From contig NC_133026.1 in assembly GCF_048771995.1 (NCBI RefSeq), positions 92,522,501-92,586,500 on the forward strand: DNA of 64,000 nucleotides. The letters are read 5' to 3'. The first letter of the stretch is position 1; every line of letters starts with the position of its first letter. The notes beneath the pieces are model-generated. The model saw only the letters and a program-made list of their open reading frames with translations, was not told the DNA's origin and did no database searches. A program made the translations under genes and the position numbers. This DNA is from Taeniopygia guttata (Eukaryota; Chordata; Aves; Passeriformes; Estrildidae). Positions 1 through 12,713 of the stretch are shown here, piece by piece.

Positions 1-855
1 TTTGTACAAACTTCCAGCTGGGTACAGCTATCAATAATTATTAATCTCATTTCAGATATGAAACACCATGGAATCAGTATTGCTGTGGCCTTATCTTTTC
101 CTGTGCTGACTTTTTTTTCTTCTCTCCTTGATAAAATACAATATACAGTGCAAGAGGGCAGAACATTTCTGTGTGGAACAGTACTTTCAAATCCCATGTA
201 AGTGCTTTAATACTATACTGTTCAGGTGAAAATTGCAAAATATTTATCTTCACTACTAGTTTGGCACAATTGCTAAGGTTAGCACTTGGTTTATGCTGTT
301 GATGACAAAAAATTAAGGGCAGTGTAGTCTATGGATTTCAAGGAAGACAGTTCAAAAAATATGGGAGAATAGCATGCTTTCTCCAAGCCTCACTGAAAAT
401 AAAAGCTATTTTAGTACTTAAACCAGCTACCCATGAGCTTCTCAGAATATAAAAACATTTGACAGCAAATGTGATATTTCTTCAGATATGTCTCCAAGCA
501 AAACTTTAAACTGAAAACCAAGGAAATGCTTCTAATGCAAGGATAGTAGGATCTGACTCTTGGTTTTATGAAAACCATAAGCAAGTAATGGCACATACTG
601 TGGGACCTATACAGAGAAATCCTCATTCTCATAAAGGCAGAAGCTTCCTAGCTCCAGACTCACAGTCAGTAATCAGGTGGTTTTCCTTGCATGTGTATTT
701 TGCATAGATGGAGGCATGATAAGTGTTTTTAATTTGTCTTGGCTTGATTTGATAGAACCTTTATGCTCATTACAGAGAATCTGGAGAGAAGCCAGTTCGA
801 GAGAAAAAGAAGAATTTTTACATCACTTACCAACATATTTATATTAGGCACAGCG

Positions 856-893
856 TAAACATATAAACTGAAAGTATTCAGTTTATATGTTTA
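856..893. repeat. perfect 17-bp inverted repeat with 4-nt loop
   Basis: The arm at 856-872 (taaacatataaactgaa) is matched base for base by its reverse complement at 877-893, separated by the loop agta. The stem is AT-rich. Directly after it, the motif aagtattcagt (872-882) recurs at 895-905, so the hairpin and a short direct duplication lie together. This arrangement fits a template-switch event during replication. A transcribed hairpin is possible, but 17 bp is short for a microRNA precursor. Confidence 0.75.
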
Positions 894-1999
894 TAAGTAT
901 TCAGTGGAACACCTTGGAGATATCACAAAAGCTGAAGACCTTAGAGATTTGAGGTGCTTCCACTTGAAATTCTATCCAGCTAATGGCTGATTACTGGTTA
1001 TTTGAATTATGAGAACAACATACCTATGACTAATAAATGTTTATGAATAAAGACAATGATTTAACAATGGTTAGTTTAACATTCAGCTAGTGCTTAACAT
1101 ATGCCACATGTGCTTCATTATCACAATTGCTAGGAAAGATATTTTTCGTGAAATAAAAATATCAATTTTATCACAATAGTAAGTCCAGGCTATATTCACG
1201 GTATCTCAGATATTTTCATTTGTGTGTATTATTTTGCACTGAATAAAAGAATTCCATCTGTTCATGTTGTGTTTCCTGGGAACTCGTTCTTGGCCATTTG
1301 TCAGCTGGTTGCTGTTTTTTTAGAGAAAGATGCTTGTCATAAATCCAGTAAAAGTTAATGAATTCTGACTTCCTGGATCAGCTTGTAGGTCTTTGTGCAG
1401 TGTCTCTGCTCTAACATGGTGTGCTATGTGAGCACACAGACTCTCCTGCCTCCAACACTCTTTAAGAAGCTTTTGCAGTAATGATTTATGGGAACCCACA
1501 AAGTCAGACATTGCAGGTTTAAAGAGGGAGCTGCACACACCTCTCAAGGGCTCTGTGTGAAAACACAGTATGTATAAACCTGATAAAACATAACAGAAGC
1601 CTTGCTATTGGCATAGACCTAGAAGGAATTTAACCCAGGCTATCCTTCTAATATCCAAGCATTTCAGGAACAGGACACTGAGTAAGAACTGTGTTACTCT
1701 CTCTTTCAGTAATGTGAAATCAATCCTTTTGTTCTCAGCCATAATCTTGGATGTAAGAAAGCCTGGTGGGAACACTGTATACTCTCAGTCCTCTAGAAAC
1801 TCAAAGTACTGCTTTTCTGTTCTTGCCTTTCAGAACCTGCTTGATAGTTACCAGATGCAAAGACACGGGTAGCACAGTCTTGCTGAATTATAAGGAATTT
1901 AGAAAAAAACTTGTAATTATAGCAGTTTAAAAGCCTTGACTGTTACTATAAGCACCACTTCTGGATTAAATTTGGTACCACTTTTTCAAAATAAATATT

Positions 2000-2110
2000 T
2001 TCAGCAGGCCCTGCAGTTAAGTGCATCATTATGATTAATTTATGCAGAATGAAGCAGCCTTTTAATTGCTAATGATTAGTGAACTTTCTAAATCTGTAAA
2101 ACTTCAGTAG
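2000..2110. promoter_or_regulatory. possible conserved noncoding element
   Basis: The segment is packed with homeodomain-type cores (gattaattt, tttaattgctaatgattag) and a near-octamer (atttatgcag), without coding potential or repeat similarity. That mix is typical of vertebrate developmental enhancers, but the call rests only on motif density and could be chance in AT-rich DNA. Confidence 0.2.
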
Positions 2111-2213
2111 GCTTAAGCTTTCAATATATGGCACTGCCTATTTTTACACCACAGGCTTCCATTTAACAGAACAGGAAACAGCTCATCCTGAAACTGCTGA
2201 TGCTACAAACTCC

Positions 2214-2236
2214 AAAAAAAAAAAAAAAAAAAAAAA
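2214..2236 (+). repeat. poly-A run
   Basis: A run of A of about 22 bases follows actcc and precedes gcttttac. No retrotransposon body is recognisable directly upstream, so it is called a simple homopolymer rather than the tail of a retrocopy. Confidence 0.8.
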
Positions 2237-4221
2237 GCTTTTACTTCACCTACAGTGCAGCAGGAGTGTCAGCCCATATCAGTTTTTATCTGACCAGAAA
2301 GCAAAACCTAAGAATTTTTATCACAGCATTATCTAGATCTTGCTACAATCTTGACCCAAACTTACTTTGAGATCAGTGATTAAACAGAGAAGGAATGAGG
2401 GTGAGTAGAAGTGAGTTATCTTTACCTTTTTGCTTTCTACCATCTAATTATGACCACTGCCCATTTTGCACTTAAATTTTATTAAACACTTCTTGTGTAA
2501 GGTCCAGTAATTTGACCAGTTTCTCATCCCAAGTTTTGGAAATTTGGAAGGTAAATGCATAATTATTTAATGCATAATACAAATTAGGTGGCACCTCTAT
2601 GGACTCAGCTGGAACTCTTGTCTAAGCCAAGTGTAGATGCACTGTAATGCTCAGGGGAAACTGGTGTGGCACCAGTGTAAAAGGCAGGAGAATTAGAGCT
2701 TTCTGGTAAAGTGCTTTCATATTCTTACCATAGCCTTGTCTCCTCATACCTGTTCTGCATAATTTCTTTTTCTGAGCACACTTGAGTCAGCTTGGAAGGA
2801 AAGCTGTCACCTGAAGTTTACATGTGTATGAGAGAATAAAATAACACCCTTCTAAAATGCTGTTGGACTTCAGAGCCATGTTCCTCTGTGCTGTATTTTG
2901 TGAGCTGCAGCACCTTTTTGTATTATGACAGCATCAGCTGAACTCAAAAACTATTTTCTTATCAACTGCTCAGAACCACTTGGTGCTGTTGCAGCTGCTT
3001 TACAGGTCTCTCATGGCATCAGGGAAGAGGTATGGGGAGGTTGGTGTCACTGCCCCTTCACAAGGCAGTTGTCAAAGTGTCTGAAGTATCTGTTCCTGTC
3101 CTTAAAGAAGATTACTCTTGATTTAATACAACTTCACTTTCACACACGATGTTGACCTCATAATCATCTATAAATGTAGTTCACTGTGCCCTATATATAT
3201 ATACAATTTTCCTCTTTTTCAGTCTGTGCAAAGAAAACAAACATATGTCCCATACAAAACACCATCCAAGTCCATTTAGGAGAAGATACTGTGGATACTA
3301 ACTCAGCTTTTTATTGTTCCTATACTTAGTAATACAAGCAAACACAAAGTCAGAAAAATGAGCACACATCTAAGTTACTTCTATGCTTTTTGTCCTTTAG
3401 TGCCTAGGATAAGAAAAAACCATGAACCTGTGAGGTGCTTCATGAGCTGATTGCTCATCTGAAGCATAAATGCTTCCAGAATAGCTACTTAAAAACCATA
3501 TTGCTGAATTGTGATTTGTACATGACTTACTATAATTAGAAGGGGAAGCTACTAGGGGAAAAAAAGAGTGTGGAGGTAGCAAGCAATAAGAACCAAGTTT
3601 CCATTTATGTTTGTGTAGTGCAAAAGGTGTAAAATGACAACAACATTCAAACCCTGTTTGTACAGATGGCCCAGTCAAGGGCAATTTTTCTCTCACAGGT
3701 TAACTCCTTATAGTTTGTTTTGGAAAGATGCTACGTGGAAACATTTATGTTTGTCTTTCTTTAACAATGTTTTTTCTCACAAGGTCAGATTTACCAGCAG
3801 GATACCAATATCCACAACAAAAGTGCACTAACAAGGCAAATATGGACTGAGTGTTATTGAGTTCCTCCCCTGTTGTTTCAAATGGCACTTTCATATGGGT
3901 GAATACAATATGAAGTGACAATTACATCCTGAATTGCTGTATTCTGAAGTGAAAATGAGGCAAACCTTATGCAGTCTATCTGTGAAATGACTCCTGCTTG
4001 TGCAAGTGCAAAAGGAGCTATTTGATCAAAGTGGTCCTGCTGTGTAAGACACCTGCTAGGAAAAGGAGACAAGACAGAATTGCATTTTCACTAATTATTA
4101 ACCATTAATAGCAAGTGTACTTGATTAGAAGTGGGACTGTTTCATTAAACAGGATCATTACAGTTTATCATTTCAGTTCCTTTCTTCAGGTTGATTTCTG
4201 TGACTGCTCCATGAGAGTTAC

Positions 4222-4433
4222 CTTCTTCCCAGTCATTTCTCTTGTCCAGCCTTGACCCACAGATAGTCTTTGGCATTTCATGATAATGTGGCTTGTGGTA
4301 GCAGAAACTGCAGAACAGGATCTTCCCAGTGGCCTCAAACCAAAGTGTTAGTTGTTGGCTAATGTTTAGATTGGAATGCTGACAGCCATGGGTGAAAGAA
4401 ACCCGACATTTTGCATTTCTGTAAGCCTGAAAT
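4222..4433 (-). other. candidate internal exon (low confidence)
   Basis: On the minus strand a T-rich tract ends in TTTTTTGTTCAG at 4434, followed by 212 nt open in one frame and then GAAGAAG before a GTAACT donor at 4220-4221. The translated stretch has about 70 residues with several Cys and His (including CSFCYHKPHYHE) and ends in DKRNDWEE. Phases would be 2 at the start and 1 at the end. I do not recognise a family. The open frame extends through both splice sites, which reduces its weight, and chance cannot be excluded at this length. A neighbouring exon with matching phase was not found. Confidence 0.15.
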
Positions 4434-4499
4434 CTGAACAAAAAATGCACAGAAAATTCCAGATTACCAATTTTTTTTGAATCTTCAAAGAATCAAACA

Positions 4500-7400
4500 C
4501 CTTTGCAAGACTGCAGAAAAATTTCATTCCATTATTCTTGTTCTCATATCATATCCATTTATGTCTCGGTTGTGTAAATAAGGAAATCATGCTTTCTAGG
4601 GGAAAAAAACCCCACAACCTACTCCTAAGTTCAGAGTTTTAGGCAAGGCAGGGAGTCAATATTTGCCAGAGATGCAATCATCCATTGAAGTAGATAGTCA
4701 TAGAAGGAAAAATTAAGGACAAACTTTAACCTGTAAGTAAAACAGCTTTTCTTCCAGCAAGTCAATAAAGTGAAATATATAGTCAGTTAAAATACACGCT
4801 TCACTCTGCTCAATACCTTGCATAATTTCTCATGTTAGAAAAGATACCAGGCTCTGCTACACAACATTTTGACCATGCAGACTCTAGTTGTTGGTATAAT
4901 GATGCAACTTGATACTTTCATTAAGCTTGTGGTGCCTGACTAGTTACCTCACTTTCCACATTGAAGTTTATGATCTGCTCCTCATTTTCCAGTCAAAAAA
5001 TTCTCATTATTTACATAGCTAGCATACAGGTGATTCCCGTCTTAGGCCTTTGTCATTAGAATGAGATCCATCACTGTTTTGACTCACTGTAAATAATGAT
5101 GACAAGACAGGTGTGGTAAAGCACAGGTCTGCCTGGAAGGAATGGTGAGCACCATCACCCATTCCCAGCCAGTGCGGTGCACGTGGTTGTAGGTCCCTTT
5201 TAAGAGAAAATGTTTGCTATCTGAGAATGACAAGAAATTTTGTGGGAGGAGGACATCTAGTGATCTGATCCGTATTTGCATGAGCTGCATCCTTGCACAG
5301 CTGAGTCAGCCAGCTAACCAGCTACAGGATTTTTTGAAGAATAGTGAAAAGGGGGCAGGTATGCTTTGCTATAAATCTTGGGGTTTTACTGAGATGACAC
5401 CCAAAACAATAGCAGCCTTTTAACAGCCTAATTTTCAAATCAAGACTCTTGAAATTAAATGTTGCATAGAAGTAGTGATTCTACACTTCTCATCTACAGC
5501 CGGGCTATCTCCCACCCTGTATTTTGCTGACATTAATTACTACTTACACATTTCTAGCAGAATGGCCATTAAGATCCTGATGTATTTGTTGTTAAAGCTT
5601 CCCATTGAACTACACATCTTGTCAACATAGCGGCATCTCTGAAACACACTGACAACTCTTTTATACAGATCTAATTTAAAATTTCTTCTGAAAACATGGT
5701 TTATTACATCCCAGAGTGATGAAAATCAGTTATTCAGCATTGTAACTGCAATGAGAGAATATCTCTGTAGTTCATGCTGTTAGCCCCTGACAGATTGGAT
5801 TTCTTCTTCCAGATTTCAAGTTTAAAAATCCCTGCTAATAGCATGCAGCTTTTTGTGCTGTTTTTGTACCAAACTAACAAGTGGTATGGTTTAAGCTCTG
5901 TGTGTGTATGTCACAGGCAAACACCAACATGAGTGATAAAGTCACAGGGAATATCCAGAAGGGTTAAGAAAATCTCTTCAAACCATGTTAAGAAATCAAG
6001 TCCTTGATTCAGGACTGAAACCCACCCATTCATATCAGAACACAACCTAAGCACAGAATCAATTTTTTAAAGAATAGCTTATACTCATAAATCCATTACA
6101 GTATGAAAATTCTAAATCTGCTTTGAATTTGAGAGGGATCAGTCCCGCCCTATATGGTCTTAGACTTGTTATGCTGTATGATGCTTGTAGGTGGCATTCT
6201 CCCAGCTTCCTAATACAAATATTCCTCTGAATATCTGATTTTTTCTGGGAAGGAAAGAGCAGATGATAGATGATAGCACTAATACTGGTGTACAAGTCAT
6301 ATAATCATTTTATATAGAGAGACAATTACCTAATCTTTTTCTCATTTTAGTCAACATAGCCCATGGAAGTTGGCAGCAGCAAGAACTTTTTAAGGAACAA
6401 TAATTCTGAGTGTCTTACGGTAACTTTCCTTAAACTCCTTTGGCTATTGAACAAAGAATTCAAATTTCCCTGTACATGGACAATTTCTCTCAGGGTTAGG
6501 TAAGGTTTCTTTGTCATGCAGAACATTTTCATTCCAAAGTTTGATAAACAAAGTTGGCACCTTGCTGTGGTTATTATTGTGGTTTTTAATATTTTCAAAA
6601 TGACTGATACTTTGTCTTCTTAAACAAAGAAAAATCATTCTCAGAAGAAAAATGTATAAAAATAGATTGCTTTCTTCTATTTCCTGATTCTGAAAATTAC
6701 CAGGTGCCAAGCGCTGAACATGATAAAACTGAAGACCCATGAGGGTAACCTAAAGAATCACAATGGTGAAGAATTGTGATGTAGTGGTTTAGCTAATTCT
6801 GTAGCAGCTGCTTGACACTAAAAAAATGAGAAATTACTTTTCTGTTGCTAAATATAATGAATTCCTTTTCTGTCCTGTCATAAATCGCTAAACTTTGTAA
6901 ATGAAAACAAAGATGTGGTGCACACAGATATGAAGGTTAATATGAAAATACATATATTAAATGGAGAAATGCTGCATATTGCCACAGGAGGATTTTCTTG
7001 CATCAGATATTGTGTAATTCTTCTAAATAAGGTCTTTTAAAATTAGCAGATTGATGTAACACAACTTCACTATCTTCAGAGCTATTTTCTATTATTTGCA
7101 AAACTGGCTACATATTCAAGAGCATAAATACAGCTGAGTGACTTAATTTCAGGATAATTTTTAAGCCTCATTTACTTCTTTTTACTACAATCTGTGAATA
7201 TGCAATAGAACAAGACAGCCACTTTTAGTTAGAATTAGATTTAAATACCTTTCTGAATCAGACCATGAAGCACCTGATCATTTTGTAGTAACATGGCTTA
7301 TTCTTTTAGTTGGATTTGCAGTTGGATTCAATTCAGCATGGCTCAGCTTGATTCTGAAGGCAACAATAGGTGTCATTTATTAGTTTATGCCATATATGAT

Positions 7401-7720
7401 GATCACCCTAAAATGCTCATCATTACTATTTCATACGCTTATGACAATATTAAAACTGGAAATTTGCCAGCTTGGGCAAATTTCAGTGCATCCTAGCCTC
7501 TAGGATAGGCTTTTATTAGTCAGACTGTTGTGGGTGTACAGTGGCAGTCACTAGAATCCCCCAGGACCTAATACACCCATATTCCATAGAGCTCTTTCAA
7601 CCCAGCAGATGTCCCAAGGGACCTTATGAGCTCATGCTCAGGATGAGTTTCCCCGCGAGACAAAAGCCTTTCTGGCACATGACTCAAGTTGCATTTCCCA
7701 TCTCTAGTGATAACAAATTA
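4500..7720. other. AT-rich unique DNA, no gene seen
   Basis: No transposon consensus, RNA gene or convincing coding frame is visible. The segment 7540-7720 just before the LTR is somewhat richer in GC and could be flanking host DNA or worn retroviral internal sequence; nothing in it identifies either. Confidence 0.55.
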
Positions 7721-8098
7721 TGTGGTATTCATATGTCCTCTGAACAAAGAGAGATTTAGCTTTCTCCTGAGAGAAGCAGAGAAAAGAGAATCAAACCAAT
7801 TCTTATCTCATTTGCTGCTCCCTGTTTGTGCCCATGTGGAATGTGTTCTGGGAATTGTTTACCCAAGGTGATTGCTTGATTGGATTCTGGTGATGGCGTT
7901 TTGGATTCATTGACCAGTTGGATCCACGTGTGTGTCTCAAGAGAGAGTTAGGAGTTTTTCTAGTTAGTTAGTGATAGCTCTTGTTAGTGTAATATAGTGT
8001 AATAAAGTTATAGTATAATATAGTATAATAAAGTCATTAATTAGCCTTCTGAAATCATTTGAGTTCAGACATCATTCTTCCCAAGTCAGGGATCCCAG
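7721..8098 (+). mobile_element. solo LTR of an avian endogenous retrovirus
   Basis: The segment starts TGTGGTATTC and matches, as I remember it, a short LTR family frequent in songbird genomes: a purine-rich first third (agagagatttagctttctcc), a middle with gggaattgtttacccaagg, then an AT-rich block of repeated agtataatatagt units with polyadenylation signals AATAAA at 8001-8006 and 8027-8032, and the terminal catcattcttcccaagtcaggg. The AATAAA signals set the plus orientation. No gag, pol or env sequence and no primer-binding site follow it, so it is a solo LTR. I found no clear target-site duplication; the 3' edge is approximate. It is probably ERVK-like, but the class is not proven here. 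Confidence 0.7.
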
Positions 8099-8099
8099 T

Positions 8100-8995
8100 A
8101 CTGATAAAATTGTACTTCAACTTTCCAGAATGTGCAAGTAATATTTATATATTTATTAAAGACTTCAGCAGCTACAGAAATTATATGTCATTCTCTTGAT
8201 TGATCATTGCTGATATGTCAAAGAGAATAGATTTCTTCTCTACAAAACTGGAGGGATGCTGGAAGTCATCAAGCAAGCCACAAAAGTGAATGCAGTTATG
8301 CAGGTTGAGAAAGGGAGATGTCCAAGTAAATCTTACTTGAGTCAGTTACCAATAACATCACTAACAGGATTCAAAAGGAGTGCAACCAGGATCTGCTAAT
8401 AACAAAGAATGTGTTCTTGGGGTGAGAGGTCTCCTGATACTCCCTGAAGAACTCTGCCGAAGAAAGAGCAGCATGACTTCAATATCTTTGGAAACCACAA
8501 AACTGAATTTAATTTGTTAAGCCAATCTGGTAAATAATCTGTTCTCTGAACAAATCACATAAAATGTTTTCAAGAGTGCCTCTGCAATGGGCCTGGGAAC
8601 AGCCAGGGCAAGTTATTATTCAGGCTCCTCCTGCTGCTGTCATTTCTCCATGCTCCTTTGTGGATGTGCACTGGAGCTTTTACCATCTTACCTAATAGGC
8701 AGTGCATTTATATTTTGATCATTTTTAGAGTGGTTTATGAATATGATCTCTCATTAAAGTTTTCCTCCCCAGAAGTATCATATTAGATGTCAAAATTTTG
8801 TTCACTTAAAAATATACTACATTGAAGTTAAATTAAGTTTTATTTTGAATTTTTCAAAATTTACAAAAAAACCCTTTAGGTAATATTTAGTTAAAATAGT
8901 CCACATTTACTAAATAAATACCTTGCATTGAAGCTTAACAGATATGCAAGTCTGAAAAAACACCATTATATCCATTTCCCACCCCGCGCCACTTT
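8100..8995. other. AT-rich unique DNA, no gene seen
   Basis: Nothing beyond short chance frames is visible between the LTR and the GT-rich tract. Confidence 0.55.
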
Positions 8996-8997
8996 TA

Positions 8998-9076
8998 TTT
9001 GGTTTAAGTTTTGGGATTTTTGGTTTTGATTTTGGTTTTGGGTTTAGTTTGGTTTTGTTTTGGTTTTGTTTTTTAA
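8998..9076 (+). repeat. degenerate GTTTT/GGTTTT-rich tract
   Basis: About 80 bases made almost only of G and T, with repeated ggttttg and gttttg units. It is a degenerate pentamer/hexamer simple repeat. Similar tracts of the opposite strand (CAAAA-rich) occur at 44342-44390 and 47450-47580. Confidence 0.8.
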
Positions 9077-12000
9077 AGCAAGTAGACCAGGTATAGGAGT
9101 TGTTTACAGAACACTGCCTTCAATATTTGTGGGTGAAGACCTTAAAGTATTCCCTAATCATGACCCATCTTGGATGCACAGTAGTGACAATAAAGGTCTC
9201 TTTTGGGAAACACTCCTGGAAGAGCAGTCCAGGCTCCATCACATGGATCATGCCTGTTGAGTAAAGCTGCTTTTATAGGGCAGCAGACAACCAAAGGGTG
9301 GCACCCTGAGGATTTGCTGCTTCTGGGATACTTCTAGTTATTCAGTAATTTTTTAATTAATTAGCTCGCCAGTTCCAGTATTTTTTCTATTTATACAAAA
9401 GTGAATAAAAGGAAGACTACACACATTTCTCTACTTGTGCACTAAATGTGCATCTCAGCATTTTTTGGAACATGGGAGGCTTTCCAGGACCTGGCATATT
9501 TTTATACACACATGTGCTGAGCACTCCACGCCTACAAACAGCTCAAAGGTCATGTCTACATGGTCTGATAGACTGCACAGCTTCCATTTCAAAACAGAGG
9601 CACAGTGAGAAATAACTTTGCTTTGTAAAGGCAAGAGAAGCCTGAAGCAACCAGTCCCCCACCTCCCTGCAAGTAGCATTGGTGCCAACATCGTAGTAGC
9701 TGTTCAAAACATTAATACTAGAATGTAGAGAACAGTTTTGTGTAAGATCCAAGGGTAACAAGTCAATAACTAATTTACACTGTCATGCTTATTTAAGTAC
9801 CATTTTGTGTTTCCTAGGGACACAACATAACTTGGATAACACTTACTGACAGATGACAGATTGTCTCCATATCTTTATGCAACCTATGCTCTGCAAAATA
9901 CTGTTCACTACAAGCAAAATCAGTACTTCAGATAAAAACTGATGAAAACATTTCTTTCCTCTTTTGCCAAGGTTCTCATGTTAAAACACTCCAACTCAAC
10001 ACAGTCAAAAATGGAGCAAGTAATGCAAATTCAGTATTATAATATTATACAAATTTATACTCAATCAGGTGCCAAAAGATGGAACACAGATCTCATTTTC
10101 TTCTGGATTTTCATAGTGAATAAATTTTTACATTCTCCTCATCAAGAATAGCGCAACCCCAGAACATGGAAAAAATGAGTCTCACATTATAAAACCAGCA
10201 TTAGGTAACTAATAAACTCACTCAGAATTTCCTGGTTGTATCTCATTTTAATTAGCATGATAAAATGAAGAAACTTATCAGGATTTTTCACAAAATGGGA
10301 TCTTAGTAATGGTTAAATGTTACACAGGACTTGTCCAAGATTTCTATTTTTGTTGTTATTTAAGTGTGGCTTATTTCACTTGCCATTTTTCATGAACTCA
10401 TGTCCAGATTACCTGAAGGCTCTCAGCATCTTTCCTCTGTCTTCTCACCCGAGACTGAAGGACTTCTTCATGGCATGAGCTTATTTCTGCTGAGCCAACA
10501 GGCTGGTACTCTTAGCTGTGCCAAGAACATACAATTGTCTTTTATGAGTGGGAGGCAATGAGAGGGAAGAGGTAAAGCAGTTTCTTTCCTGAGCAGCCAG
10601 CCTTGGGAGGAGCAAGATTGATGGCTGGTATTAACAGCCAAGATAAATCCAAGGCAGGGTGCCGAGGGATGCGGAACTCACACGATGGCGTATGGCAGCC
10701 CTGTCCCAAAGGCCACCTGAGATCGCTCATGTCTTGCTGGGCTCTGGGCACACAGCTGCAGTTTTGCTCCTGCCATACATCCCCAATGGGCAGTAGTCTC
10801 GAGCAGGTAACATTTTGTGTTTGTTTGCTTGCATTTTTCTGTAGAAAACCAGCCAGGAGTCAGTTGTAATTCTGGGCTGGAAGACATCCAACACAAAATA
10901 AGATAGAGATTGGGAGAAACTGGTAAGACAAATGAAAGCATCTTAAAATTTGTTATGCTACAGGCTAATAATTCAGAGGTATGAGAGAAGTGTTGCATTC
11001 CTTCAAATCGGGTGTATGCATTCAGTAGTCTCTACTAGTAGGTGGCTATTCAAGATTTTAAGGTTGAGTGGGAGTTGCAGTTTTTTGGACAGGGAGTGTT
11101 ATACCAGTCAGGGAGAATAAGGATCTTATTTATTTGTTTGTTTGTTTGCACTTTAATTTATTGTTTATTTATTATTAAGTGTTTATTTTCAGTGATACTA
11201 AAGTCTAACCTGTCTCTGGGAAATCTAATGCTGTGTGATGAATCCAGCTCTCTCAGTGTTTTGTGTCCTTCCCAAAGAAGAAAAAGCCTGAAATGTGCAA
11301 GAAGGTTACCACAAAATGCATCACACAAACATAGATCATCTGAATTATAGGTTAGCATAAAATACAACACTTCAGTAAGCCCTAATAGTAAACCATGTCA
11401 AGACATATCAATCAGTGTGATACAAATGAAAAAAGTTACACTATTCCACTGTGATCATTCTTTGAAACTTCTTGGAAGTAGAATAAAGCAAATGTTTATA
11501 TCTCTCTTCCTCACAACTTAAATTAAAGGAGTATAATATTGCTGTGCTTATAAAATGATATTGACCTGCTTTTTATAAGTCAAATATGTATGTGGTGAAG
11601 AACTGGAATATGATATGTAAAAAAGACAATAGACAAATGAATTATCCCTGAAGAATTTTCGTTTATTCTTTATCTCAAGCCCTAAATCTCTTTGGTTCAC
11701 AGAAGTATTTAATTTAGTGTTCCCATGCCTTTGTTTTGTGTTCCAGAAGATGGCAGTAGTCCCACAGTATCTTATGCATATATAACAGATGTTTTGTCTC
11801 CATCCTGATTGTTTTTTTCCCACTGACTTTCTGTATTTTACTATTTAATATTCATTAGCATTACTTTAGTGCTAATATACAGTTTGTACCTGAATTTTCT
11901 TAGCACCCATTCAGAATTTGCTTTAAAAATTTAATTTCTAAATAAAACTAAAATTTAAAAAAAGTGCATTTGTATTAAAATGCCTCATTTAAGGGCATGT

Positions 12001-12089
12001 AAAAAGGCATTTCAATACTGTGTGTCTACTACTCCATTCTAGTGAGATATTAATGTCTGTTCTATCTTGTGCTGGAGAGCAGAAAGGCA

Positions 12090-12215
12090 TTATTAAGCTA
12101 ATGGTAGTTAAAACAGGTTTAATTGCAGCCCTGAGCAATCAGAAAACTTAAAATTTTCAGCAAATATTATCTGTGCCTGCTGATGCATAAACTGAATGAA
12201 TGAATGAAAAGCTTT
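12090..12215. promoter_or_regulatory. possible conserved noncoding element
   Basis: The motifs agctaatggtag, ggtttaattgcag, tgctgatgcataa and a TGAA tetramer run cluster here without repeat similarity or coding frame. The pattern resembles vertebrate enhancers, but only alignment to other birds could show conservation. Confidence 0.18.
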
Positions 12216-12676
12216 TTTATTTTCGTATTTGTGCTGCTAATTCTCCATTTAACCAGAAATCTTGTATTTGCCATTCTCTAAGACTCCATAAGGTCAAACC
12301 ATAACACAATAAAAGTGTTAGGTCCTCTTTTTGAAAAAAAAAAAAATAGAAGTGTATTACACTGTAGTTGCAGCTGAAACTGAAGATATAAATCTTCAGA
12401 ACCTTATGCTGGGTGGTAACTGCAAAAGATTATATCTGTAAATACCTTTAGGCAGCAGCATCATGTTTTGGAGATCACTGGTATGGCATGAGGCTTAGTG
12501 TGACTACAAATGCCATCAGAGGGAGCACGAGAATATGGATGGGCTGTTTCCGACGACACTACCTGCTGCATTTATAGTCTCTTGCTTACTGCAGAGGCTC
12601 CTGAGTTGCATGTGCATTACTTTGCTCACAATACTGTCTCTGGTGCATCAAAGCCCCAGTGAGAGCTGCCTCTGTG

Positions 12677-12713
12677 CAGTCTCTGCCACAGTCTCTGCCA
12701 CAGTCTCTGCCAC
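12677..12713 (+). repeat. 12-bp tandem repeat, three copies
   Basis: The unit cagtctctgcca occurs three times in a row. It produces a VSAT-repeat in the local open frame, which is a by-product of the repeat rather than evidence of a gene. Confidence 0.85.

Larger units (their letters stand above)
1..4200. other. AT-rich unique DNA, no gene seen
   Basis: This stretch shows no recognisable transposon and no convincing coding frame; the open frames are short and read as low-complexity or chance translations. It contains a perfect hairpin at 856-893, a poly-A run at about 2214-2236 and a homeodomain-site-rich stretch at about 2000-2110, each described separately. It could be intergenic or intronic. 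Confidence 0.6.

Noticed and set aside
149..197. Short stretch between tatacag and GTAAGTGC, open in several frames
   Set aside because: Only 48 nt, open in all frames and with a purine-rich acceptor region; no evidence favours an exon.
794..806. Possible tRNA B-box (agttcgaga)
   Set aside because: No A-box at the right distance and no cloverleaf arms.
7541..7720. Possible retroviral internal region before the 7.7-kb LTR
   Set aside because: No polypurine tract or recognisable gag, pol or env sequence adjoins the LTR start.
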